A model generated the notes under the pieces. It saw only the letters and a program-made list of their open reading frames with translations. It made no database searches and had not been told where the DNA came from. Shown piece after piece: positions 1 through 5,395 of a stretch of 7,659 nucleotides of DNA (the stretch's first letter is position 1; every line of letters begins with the position of its first letter). The position numbers and the translations under genes are program-made. Origin of the DNA: Methanosarcinales archaeon (GTDB lineage Archaea; Halobacteriota; Methanosarcinia; Methanosarcinales; Methanocomedenaceae). The stretch is from the NCBI GenBank assembly GCA_030666885.1, contig DAOUWY010000082.1, positions 1-7,659 of the forward strand, written 5' to 3'.

Positions 1-404
1 AATTTACCAAAAAAACAACTGGCTGTATATAACCATACAGGGAACCGGGAGAATCCTGCTATAAATGTGACCACCTCAAAAGGAAACGGGGTCAGTGCAC
101 CCAGGAATACAACTGTAATACCTATCCATTCATGCAGCTTGAACCAGCCGTGAATTCGCTCCCCGATCCCACCTTTATTGAACCGCCCGGCAATGGCCTT
201 ACTGCCACGTCCAAGGAAATATGTGGTCAGGCTTCCGAAGGTGGCACCTGCCGATACTATGACTACTGTCGGGAATAATGGAAAACCCAGTGCAGGCAGA
301 CCTGCCACTGCAGGTTCAAGGAATATGGGGAGCAGGCTGCTGGCAATAAGGGATAATAAGAATATACCAAAATAACCGCCAGGTGCTACAATATTCTCAA
401 ACAA
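1..404 (-). CDS. DedA/VTT-domain (SNARE-associated) integral membrane protein, partial (C-terminus beyond left edge)
   Basis: I read 134 codons on the minus strand from a TTG at 404; the gene continues past base 1. The protein is very hydrophobic: likely membrane segments at about residues 11-30, 42-62 and 95-118. The stretch 53-67 (GATFGSLTTYFLGRG) and the later segment 101-120, which runs LGALTPFPFEVVTFIAGFSR, match the glycine-rich and proline-bearing re-entrant pattern of the VTT/DedA family, whose members are membrane proteins implicated in lipid scrambling and envelope stability. The start is chosen because an in-frame TAA lies just upstream, no ATG or GTG is available, and GAGGA sits six bases before the TTG. 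The family call is from visible motif style, not from a search; the exact subfamily (DedA, YqaA or TVP38-like) is not resolved. The gene is separated from the oap operon by 199 bases with its own promoter-like box. Confidence 0.75.
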   Translation of the reverse strand, partial: MFENIVAPGGYFGIFLLSLIASSLLPIFLEPAVAGLPALGFPLFPTVVIVSAGATFGSLTTYFLGRGSKAIAGRFNKGGIGERIHGWFKLHEWIGITVVFLGALTPFPFEVVTFIAGFSRFPVWLYTASCFFGK

Positions 405-410
405 TAGATA

Positions 411-415
411 TCCTC
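411..415 (-). promoter_or_regulatory. Ribosome binding site deciding a TTG start
   Basis: GAGGA on the minus strand lies six bases before the TTG at 404-402. It decides the start of the DedA/VTT gene, because the reading frame has a stop immediately upstream and no better start codon. Confidence 0.6.
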
Positions 416-446
416 GGGAAGTTTATAGCTATAACACGTGATAAAG

Positions 447-454
447 ATATAAAA
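447..454 (-). promoter_or_regulatory. Candidate TATA box for the DedA/VTT gene
   Basis: TTTTATAT on the minus strand lies about 43 bases before the TTG start. With the usual archaeal spacing of about 25 bases, transcription would begin near 422-428, leaving a leader of about 20 bases. A perfect 12-base palindrome, TTATAGCTATAA (423-434), sits at this predicted start. The box is inferred from AT-rich sequence and spacing only. Confidence 0.35.
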
Positions 455-603
455 TCCTAATCAATAAAGCAGTACCCTGATAAAATATAAGTCAAACGTT
501 GCGACGGCACATCCAACCGCAGCAGAGCACCGGGGTATAATTATTAAGATCATGCAGGGACCAGGGGATGTTAAGGTGCTTATAAAATATCGTATTGATG
601 GGA

Positions 604-1017
604 TTATTTCTTCTTTTTCTTTTTATTTTCAAACACCGAAGGTAAGTGCACCATATATGTACCATCTTCCTTCAATGCCATGATGATCTCCTTACGCTCC
701 AGCAGTGCTTCAAGATTGAGTTCATAGGAACCGGGGCCCATTATCCTGACCGATTCAATGCGCTCATCCTCAGGTTCCTGTTCAATTTTTTCAACCTCAT
801 CCACCTTGATCCCCTGATCTGCAAGGAACTCATCAATCTCCTTTAGGAATTTCTTTGCCGGCTGTCCTTCCTCCCCTTCGGTTGTACTCTCCGGGACTTC
901 CTGGGACTCATCATGTACAAAGAGGAACTTGTTCCATCCGCAATTCGGGCAGCCGTTAAGGATCTCCACGGCACCGTCCTTGAAAATGTTCTCACACCTG
1001 GTACATTTATGTGGCAT
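604..1017 (-). CDS. oapC: OapC/ArvC-family zinc-ribbon protein
   Basis: This 137-residue protein is the third gene of the trio. An N-terminal zinc ribbon is plain: C5-x2-C8 and C23-x2-C26. It is followed by an acidic linker (about residues 36-85, many E, D, P and S) and a conserved-looking C-terminal segment (about 88-130, YELNLEALLERKEIIMALKE and onward). The last six residues are all lysine. In known clusters (archaeal oapABC or arvABC) the zinc-ribbon protein accompanies a small GTPase and OapB; its biochemical job is not established. The start at 1017 has AGAGGA three bases upstream, and the gap to oapB is 36 bases, so all three are probably co-transcribed. Family assignment rests on motif plus gene order and is fairly safe; function is inference. 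Confidence 0.85.
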   Translation of the reverse strand: MPHKCTRCENIFKDGAVEILNGCPNCGWNKFLFVHDESQEVPESTTEGEEGQPAKKFLKEIDEFLADQGIKVDEVEKIEQEPEDERIESVRIMGPGSYELNLEALLERKEIIMALKEDGTYMVHLPSVFENKKKKKK

Positions 1018-1020
1018 AGT

Positions 1021-1026
1021 TCCTCT
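1021..1026 (-). promoter_or_regulatory. Ribosome binding site of oapC
   Basis: AGAGGA on the minus strand ends three bases before the ATG of oapC. The spacing is somewhat short but supports initiation at 1017 inside the operon. Confidence 0.5.
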
Positions 1027-1053
1027 TTATTTTAGCAAAGTACGATTAAGTAT

Positions 1054-1413
1054 TTATTGTGAAGATACCAGTGCACTGATAAGATCACGGTCCTTTCTCA
1101 ATGTCTTCAACTGGTTTGCCGGTCCGATCACTGTTAATCTTGTCCTGACAACGGGTTTCCTGAATATCCTGTCTATTAATTTCTGGTTCTGGCTGCTGGG
1201 ATAGCTTTCTATCTCAATACCTGGAAAATCTTCCGGAGTGATCTCGGTCATGGTCATCTCGATGAGTTTCGCTTCTTCACTGGGTGTTAATCCTCTTTCA
1301 AGCACAATTATCTTGCCTTTTTTAACACCATCAAGTATCAGCCGTATTTTTTCCATGGCTGTCATCCCGGCCATCTTTTCCTCTGAAATCAGGTCCATCT
1401 GTACTCCGATCAT
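1054..1413 (-). CDS. oapB: OapB/ArvB-family protein (DUF2073-type)
   Basis: I call a 119-residue protein from the ATG at 1413. It begins MIGVQMDLISEEKMAGMTAM and continues with a helix-rich region, a segment KKGKIIVLERGLTPSEEAKL (about residues 42-61) and a basic C-terminal part with RKPVVRTRLTVIGPANQLKT. This matches my memory of the archaeal OapB/ArvB family, always found beside the OapA GTPase and an OapC zinc ribbon. An upstream in-frame ATG at 1446 would add 11 residues and overlap oapA by 29 bases. I prefer 1413 because GGTGAT, a good match to the archaeal anti-Shine-Dalgarno, lies three bases before it and overlaps the oapA stop codon, which suggests coupled translation. There are no membrane segments and no catalytic motif that I recognise, so the molecular function is unknown. 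Confidence 0.85.
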   Translation of the reverse strand: MIGVQMDLISEEKMAGMTAMEKIRLILDGVKKGKIIVLERGLTPSEEAKLIEMTMTEITPEDFPGIEIESYPSSQNQKLIDRIFRKPVVRTRLTVIGPANQLKTLRKDRDLISALVSSQ

Positions 1414-1416
1414 AAT

Positions 1417-1422
1417 ATCACC
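1417..1422 (-). promoter_or_regulatory. Ribosome binding site of oapB overlapping the oapA stop codon
   Basis: GGTGAT on the minus strand contains the TGA stop of oapA (1420-1418) and lies three bases before the ATG at 1413. It favours the shorter oapB start and suggests that ribosomes finishing oapA help start oapB. Confidence 0.5.
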
Positions 1423-2053
1423 CGAAATGGTCCGCGATCTCTTCATAGAGAGTATCTATGTTCTGTCCTTCCAATGCTGATATTGGTACCAGTGGATGCT
1501 GGGGGAATGCACTGCGTATCCTCGCAGGTGAGGATTCGGGCAGGTCGATCTTGTTGGCAGCGATCAAAAGCGGCAATTTCCTTGCTTCCATGTTCCCGAT
1601 AACGGTCACATTCACCTGTGTGAACGGGTCTTGGGTAGTGTCCATCACCAGGATAACTCCATCCAGGTCATCAAGCCATTTCACGGCTTCGATGATACCT
1701 TCAGTGGCTTCCTTGGCCCTGCGCTTTGCCTCCTCTTCTTCCAGACCATGGGCCATAAATTCCTGGAAATCTATTTTCGTGGCCAATCCTGGAGTATCTA
1801 CAATATCAAGTGTGACCTTGGAGCCATTGGATTCGATGGTCACTCCTTCACGGCGGCGCGCCCGCCTGGTTTCATGCGGGACTCTCGATACCGCACCCAT
1901 AGCATCCCCTGTCCAGTCCCTGATGATGCGGTTTGCCAGCGTGGTCTTTCCTGCATTTGGCGGCCCGTATATGCCGATCTTTGCAGTCTTTTTCTTAAAT
2001 AAGTTTTTAAATATGGATGAGAAATTCTTTTTTACTCTCTTGATCAATCCCAT
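1418..2053 (-). CDS. oapA: OapA/ArvA-type Era/Ras-like small GTPase
   Basis: This 211-residue protein has all main GTPase motifs: P-loop GPPNAGKT at residues 30-37 (G1), DTPG at 86-89 (G3), NKID at 167-170 (G4) and SAL at 192-194 (G5). A positively charged region at 57-68 with several arginines lies where the G2/switch I region is expected, just before VTIE. The first 25 residues are strongly basic with hydrophobic positions (pattern KKNFSSIFKNLFKKK), which could be an amphipathic membrane-binding helix. In haloarchaea the homologous GTPase (OapA/ArvA) was first named for lying beside a replication origin and was later reported to be required for extracellular vesicle production. The neighbours oapB and oapC make the assignment strong. 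Activity as a GTPase follows from the intact motifs; the vesicle role here is inference from the family. Confidence 0.9.
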   Translation of the reverse strand: MGLIKRVKKNFSSIFKNLFKKKTAKIGIYGPPNAGKTTLANRIIRDWTGDAMGAVSRVPHETRRARRREGVTIESNGSKVTLDIVDTPGLATKIDFQEFMAHGLEEEEAKRRAKEATEGIIEAVKWLDDLDGVILVMDTTQDPFTQVNVTVIGNMEARKLPLLIAANKIDLPESSPARIRSAFPQHPLVPISALEGQNIDTLYEEIADHFG

Positions 2054-2060
2054 TCTTTTT

Positions 2061-2067
2061 CCTCCTT
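2061..2067 (-). promoter_or_regulatory. Strong ribosome binding site of oapA
   Basis: AAGGAGG on the minus strand lies seven bases before the ATG at 2053, the best Shine-Dalgarno match in the window. It fixes the start of oapA and suggests high initiation at the head of the operon. Confidence 0.75.
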
Positions 2068-2115
2068 TTCAATCCCCTCACAGGATTATTCTTATTTTTT
2101 ACTTACACTGATTTT

Positions 2116-2123
2116 GATATAGT
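2116..2123 (-). promoter_or_regulatory. Weak TATA-like box upstream of the oap operon
   Basis: ACTATATC on the minus strand lies about 65 bases before the oapA ATG, which would give a leader of roughly 40 bases. A second AT-rich stretch (AAAAAATAAG, near 2091-2100) is closer. Either could be used; the sequence does not decide. Confidence 0.25.
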
Positions 2124-2134
2124 TGAATTTATCG

Positions 2135-2278
2135 CTATTTCTCTGCAATATTTGCACCATACTCACCTATACGATCAATAATACCTGATAAAATTCACAG
2201 TTGTAGTGCATCCCTTAAATCCCAGGTGACCAGTTTCTCATTAATAGCACGTAATGCCTTGTTCATTTCCATTTTCAT
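2135..2278 (-). pseudogene. Remnant resembling the C-terminal end of a PhoU-type phosphate regulator, with in-frame TGA
   Basis: A minus-strand frame of 48 codons from an ATG at 2278 to TAG at 2135-2137 is interrupted by TGA at codon 28 (2195-2197). The first part reads MNKALRAINEKLVTWDLRDA from codon 5. The part after the stop reads GIIDRIGEYGANIAEK, close to the conserved 'ERIGDHATNIAE' segment that ends the helical repeat in PhoU proteins. Both halves stay in one frame, so a single nonsense change, plus loss of the 5' part of the gene, would explain it. PhoU proteins are about 200 residues or longer, so this is a fragment of the end only. No ribosome site of note precedes it. The family call is from one motif and remains uncertain. 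A short real protein or chance resemblance are the alternatives. Confidence 0.45.
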
Positions 2279-2369
2279 CCTTATCGAATTGTGGGAGATA
2301 GAGATGAGATGTCAGGTGAGATGAGCGGGCTGCCGTCAGGTCAGGTAGTAATCCCCACATTCATACCAC

Positions 2370-2396
2370 TGGTCAGGCCCACATGGTCGGCCCACT
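2370..2396. repeat. Short near-perfect tandem repeat
   Basis: TGGTCAGGCCCACA (2370-2383) is followed directly by TGGTCGGCCCACT (2384-2396), the same unit less one A and with a changed last base. Two copies only, so a slippage duplication is the simplest reading. Confidence 0.5.
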
Positions 2397-2575
2397 ATTC
2401 GGGCAGGGGAACGATGTAAGTTGACCCTCCGGTTTGTTGTATCTTTCTAATCTCCATATCTATATCCCGTTCTATATGTAATATATAGATTCGTCCATAA
2501 ATATATATGTTATGATATTTTCAAGAGATTGTATTAACACATTATGGTTATTATATTAACGACAGCTAGCGATAC

Positions 2576-2587
2576 AAAAATATATTA
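2576..2587 (+). promoter_or_regulatory. Candidate TATA region for the aminotransferase operon
   Basis: AAAAATATATTA lies about 40-50 bases before the ATG at 2627, with an A-rich stretch just upstream as in archaeal BRE-TATA pairs. Expected transcription start is near 2608-2612, giving a leader of under 20 bases. No Shine-Dalgarno is seen before 2627, consistent with a short-leader or leaderless message. Other AT-rich boxes nearby (2498-2512) are possible. Confidence 0.35.
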
Positions 2588-2626
2588 CCGCAATATTCAT
2601 ATTAAGTTAACATATATCATATCCAG

Positions 2627-3124
2627 ATGTTAGAAGAGGTTTCTATATCAATGGATGACATTCTTGATGAAGGGAGAAATATTTCATACATTGAGATGGG
2701 ATGTAACAACATCAGACTCTCATGCACAACCGGCAAGATCAAGATATGGTTCGGCAAGCAGGCTACATTTCAAAGTGTCAGGAAGGTATTAGAATGCTTT
2801 TCCAGGGTAGATTCCTCTTTTGTCCATGAAACTGAGATCATCTGTGATTATGACCAGATCCCATTGTATGAAAATAATGACTACACATTAATATCCTACG
2901 GAAGGATCAAAAACGGATACAAGGTCATGTTTAATATCCAGTTTTCAAAACAGCATGCATTGAATTATTTTATTGAAAGTATTATTAATGACCTTAAGGA
3001 AGGAGAAATGAATAAGACAATTCACTGGAACGGGAGTATGGCAAGGATCATATTGATATTTAATGAACTTAAATCAATGGAAGGATGGAATATTACCAAA
3101 AAGGAATACAGGGAAGAAGAATGA
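2627..3124 (+). CDS. Conserved-looking hypothetical protein, first gene of the aminotransferase operon
   Basis: I do not recognise this 165-residue protein. It appears soluble, with no signal peptide or membrane segment. It is mixed alpha/beta in look: a segment with KIKIWFG (residues 37-43), then a helix-like stretch with FQSVRKVLECFSRVD (48-62), a beta-rich middle and a charged C-terminal tail ending ITKKEYREEE. Four cysteines occur by residue 73 (26, 33, 57, 73), not in a standard zinc pattern. Its stop overlaps the next gene's start (ATGA at 3121-3124), so it is translationally coupled to the aminotransferase and probably shares its pathway or regulates it. The start at 2627 lacks a ribosome site; an ATG at 2651 preceded by GAGGT (about 12 bases upstream) would shorten the protein by eight residues. 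Codon use looks like that of a genuine gene. Confidence 0.7.
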   Translation: MLEEVSISMDDILDEGRNISYIEMGCNNIRLSCTTGKIKIWFGKQATFQSVRKVLECFSRVDSSFVHETEIICDYDQIPLYENNDYTLISYGRIKNGYKVMFNIQFSKQHALNYFIESIINDLKEGEMNKTIHWNGSMARIILIFNELKSMEGWNITKKEYREEE

Positions 3125-4236
3125 CATCGAATCGAAGATTTGCCGAAAGGGTTGAAAAGATAGACATTTCAGGTATAAGGAAGTTATTCGAGGGGGCAGG
3201 GCCCAATGCCATAAACATGGGTCTCGGACAACCGGACTTTGATACCCCTGATCATATTAAACAGGCAGCTATTGACGCCATTAATGATGGTTTCACCGGA
3301 TATACCACGAATCTTGGTATGCCGGAATTAAGGCAGGCACTGTCTGTAAAATTCGAACAGTTTAATAATTTCCAGGTTGCTCCGGATGATATTATTATTA
3401 CCTCAGGTGCATCGGAGGCACTTCACATAGCACTTCTGGCTCTTGTGGAACCAGGTGATGAGGTACTGGTACCTGATCCGGGATTTGTGTCATATGTGGC
3501 ACTTACTGACATATCAGGCGGCAGGGCGGTAGGTGTGCCTTTAACTGATACATTCACCCTGGATGCTGAGGTTGTTGCCGGATACATCACTGATAAGACC
3601 AGGGTACTGGTACTCAATTCGCCATCCAATCCCACTGGTGGTGTACAGACCAGGGATGAAATACGGGGACTATGCGAACTGGCAGATGACCATAATATTA
3701 TCATTATCTCTGATGAAGTGTATGAGCATATTATCTATGAAGGTGAGCATGTGAGCCCTGCCAGTGTTTCCGGGAATGTTGTTACCATCAATGCCACATC
3801 CAAGACCTATGCTATGACGGGCTGGAGGCTGGGTTATGTGGCTGCTCCACATGATATTACCGAGCAGATGTTGAAGGCTCACCAGTACGTGCAGGCATGT
3901 GCTAACAGTATCGCCCAGAAAGCAGCCCTGGCTGCCATAACCGGGCCCCAGGAATGCGTGTCTGAGATGCGGGGGAGTTTCCTGCGGCGAAGGGACTTAT
4001 TAATGAAAGGGCTGAAGGATATCGGCATTGAATGCGTGGAACCAAATGGTGCGTTCTATGCATTCCCGAAGGTTGACAATTCAATGGAGGCTGTCATGAA
4101 GTTGCTGGAAGCTGGAGTGATCACAGCCCCTGGTCCAGCCTTCGGGCCCAGGGGCGAGGGGCATATCAGGTTGTCCTATGCCACATCTGATGAGGATATC
4201 CTGCGGGCACTGGACATTATGGGGCAGGTGCTGTAG
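3121..4236 (+). CDS. Class I/II PLP-dependent aminotransferase
   Basis: This 371-residue protein is a fold-type I aminotransferase of the aspartate aminotransferase-like family (COG0436 type). Visible motifs: GLGQPDFDTP (34-43) in the substrate-binding N-terminal region; TSGASEALHIALLAL where the cofactor phosphate loop is expected; SNPSNPTG with asparagine 170; SDEVYEH with aspartate 198 and tyrosine 201; SKTYAMTGWRLGY with the Schiff-base lysine 228; and IRLSYA with arginine 350, which binds the substrate carboxylate. All catalytic positions are present and the length is normal, so it should be active. The amino donor and keto acceptor cannot be read from sequence. I chose ATG 3121, which overlaps the previous stop as ATGA and begins MTSNRRFAERVEKI; an upstream ATG at 3085 would overlap the previous gene by 40 bases. 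The TIM-barrel gene follows after four bases. Confidence 0.92.
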   Translation: MTSNRRFAERVEKIDISGIRKLFEGAGPNAINMGLGQPDFDTPDHIKQAAIDAINDGFTGYTTNLGMPELRQALSVKFEQFNNFQVAPDDIIITSGASEALHIALLALVEPGDEVLVPDPGFVSYVALTDISGGRAVGVPLTDTFTLDAEVVAGYITDKTRVLVLNSPSNPTGGVQTRDEIRGLCELADDHNIIIISDEVYEHIIYEGEHVSPASVSGNVVTINATSKTYAMTGWRLGYVAAPHDITEQMLKAHQYVQACANSIAQKAALAAITGPQECVSEMRGSFLRRRDLLMKGLKDIGIECVEPNGAFYAFPKVDNSMEAVMKLLEAGVITAPGPAFGPRGEGHIRLSYATSDEDILRALDIMGQVL

Positions 4237-4240
4237 AGTA

Positions 4241-5038
4241 ATGATAATCGGGGCATCTTCCTTTGCATCCCCGCTTGGGGTGTTGATCAATGAGGTTGAC
4301 TCTGTGGAGCTGTACGTGCCCAAGATGGAACTATATGAAGGGCGCAAACTTCAGCATGACCGGGTCAGGGAAGTGTTGGATATATTATCCACTTCCAGTG
4401 GTGTGACGTCTGTACATGCACCCTACTATGCCAATGTCCATACATATTCTGCCAAACTGTGTGTGGATACGGCAAACATGAACAGTCCTGATTTCAGGCT
4501 TATGGAGGAGTCTATTGAACTGGCAGCATATTTCCAGTCCAGGGTGATGGTTTTGCATCCCGGGCTTGTTGGGAATAACCGCCGGGATAGCCTGTCGAAA
4601 ATGGTGGATAACCTGAAGCGCCTTGCAGAGTTTGCAGATAACCATGGGGTAATGCTGGGCCTGGAGAATAAGGAGGGGACGGCTCCAGGGAACCTGTGCT
4701 GTGAGGCTGGTGAATTGGTGCGGGTAGTTGAAGAGGTCAATTCAGGCAACCTGGGTATTACCTTTGATGTGGGGCATGCAAACCTGACTGCAGGAGGCAG
4801 GCCCGGTATGGTCAGGGAGTTTATGGAGACTGTGCGCCCATTGGTAGTGCATGTGCATGTACATGATAATATGGGTGTGTGGACCGATGAGTATAACGGG
4901 GATGTGCATATGGCACCTGGCAGCGGGACGGTTGACCTGGAAGTGATAGGGGAGTTGGGGTATGGCGGCATCCACAACCTGGAAGTGTTCTCGATGGAGG
5001 ATGTAATAGCTGGAAAGGAGAAGTTGCTGGCGCTTTGA
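4241..5038 (+). CDS. Xylose-isomerase-like TIM-barrel protein (sugar phosphate isomerase/epimerase or endonuclease IV superfamily)
   Basis: A 265-residue protein of the AP-endonuclease-2/xylose-isomerase-like barrel superfamily (COG1082 type). Likely metal-binding and catalytic residues can be followed along the barrel strands: H59 in SVHAPYY, H106 in VLHPG, E142 in GLENKEG, D176 and H179 in TFDVGHAN, H206/H208 in VHVHVHDN, H223 in the HMAPGSGTVD motif and E248 in NLEVF. The complete set argues for a working metal enzyme. The HxxPGxGxxD motif is shared by sugar isomerases/epimerases and endonuclease IV; length and lack of DNA-binding loops that I can see make an isomerase/epimerase more likely. 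The start at 4241 follows the aminotransferase stop by four bases; a longer frame from 4178 would lie inside that gene and is rejected. The substrate is unknown; context suggests the same pathway as the aminotransferase. Confidence 0.87.
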   Translation: MIIGASSFASPLGVLINEVDSVELYVPKMELYEGRKLQHDRVREVLDILSTSSGVTSVHAPYYANVHTYSAKLCVDTANMNSPDFRLMEESIELAAYFQSRVMVLHPGLVGNNRRDSLSKMVDNLKRLAEFADNHGVMLGLENKEGTAPGNLCCEAGELVRVVEEVNSGNLGITFDVGHANLTAGGRPGMVREFMETVRPLVVHVHVHDNMGVWTDEYNGDVHMAPGSGTVDLEVIGELGYGGIHNLEVFSMEDVIAGKEKLLAL

Positions 5039-5085
5039 GGGATTATGAGGCATCTGGCCTTATTTTACAAATGCACTTCTGTTAA

Positions 5086-5094
5086 TCGCTTTTT
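5086..5094 (+). terminator. Possible T-rich terminator of the aminotransferase operon
   Basis: TCGCTTTTT lies about 50 bases after the stop of the TIM-barrel gene. Archaeal terminators are often simple T runs without a hairpin. A second run near 5155 could serve as backup. Evidence is composition only. Confidence 0.25.
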
Positions 5095-5328
5095 ATCAAA
5101 TTTCCGATTTATCAAATAATCAAATTTATCCTTTATTGTCTTATATGCTTGCGATGTTTTTATTAATTGTGGCGTCACTTTACGTTTTCTTCAGTAAAGT
5201 AGCAACAACAACCTGGGCTCCTGCCTCCTCCAGTTCATTGTCATGACGGAATTACACCATTCAAGGATGGTAAGCCAGTGCGTGGTTAATGACCGGATTG
5301 TTATCCTGTGCAGAGTATATTTACCCAT

Positions 5329-5354
5329 CTCTGCGTACCTCAGCGAACTCTGCG
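5329..5354. repeat. Degenerate CTCTGCG triple repeat
   Basis: CTCTGCG (5329-5335), CTCAGCG (5339-5345) and CTCTGCG (5348-5354) occur at steps of 10 and 9 bases. Patches of this type (CGCAGAG on the other strand, followed by AACCGC) are, from memory, dispersed in many unrelated microbial genomes with no known function. Only this one patch is seen in the window. Confidence 0.5.
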
Positions 5355-5395
5355 GTTAGTATTGAACTGGTATTTGCCTGAAGACTATACCTTGT

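Larger units (their letters stand above)
2279..2626. other. Intergenic region, 348 bases, no convincing gene
   Basis: The left part (about 2290-2440) is GC-rich with GAGATGAGAT-type and TCAGGT short repeats and a near-perfect tandem pair (2370-2396). A plus-strand frame from ATG 2311 or 2321 to a TAA near 2417 is open for about 30 codons but resembles nothing I know. The right part (about 2455-2626) is very AT-rich, with several TATA-like runs and an inverted repeat CTATAT-GTAAT-ATATAG (2472-2488). It probably holds the promoter of the plus-strand operon. No origin-type repeats were recognised. Confidence 0.5.
5039..5395. other. Intergenic region between convergent genes, 357 bases, no convincing gene
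   Basis: The two flanking genes point toward each other, so this is a terminator region rather than a promoter. The left part has T runs (5090-5094 and near 5155) and three copies of ATCAAAT (5095, 5111, 5119), two of them within the 10-mer TTTATCAAAT. The right part is more GC-rich and contains the CTCTGCG-type repeat patch. A minus-strand frame of about 23 codons ending in TAA near 5181 reads ELEEAGAQVVVATLLKKT and looks protein-like, but it is too short to call. Confidence 0.5.

Noticed and set aside
178..375. Plus-strand open frame of 65 codons over the DedA-like gene
   Set aside because: It is antisense to a clear hydrophobic VTT-type coding frame and its protein is low-complexity and basic without family features.
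1458..2111. Long plus-strand open frame of 217 codons opposite oapA
   Set aside because: It is the shadow of the GTPase gene, whose minus-strand frame carries all GTPase motifs and a strong ribosome site.
2311..2419. Small plus-strand frame (about 36 codons, MSGEMSGLPSGQ and onward) in the intergenic region
   Set aside because: It resembles no known family, spans the short tandem repeat, and has only a weak upstream GGTGAG; too little support to call a gene.
2054..2626. Possible replication origin, suggested by the oap genes and the AT-rich region
   Set aside because: No repeated origin-recognition-box-like elements or Orc1/Cdc6 gene were seen; AT-richness is explained by promoters.
5181..5250. 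Minus-strand fragment reading ELEEAGAQVVVATLLKKT before a TAA
   Set aside because: Protein-like in look but only about 23 codons between stops with no start; it may be a gene remnant but cannot be assigned.
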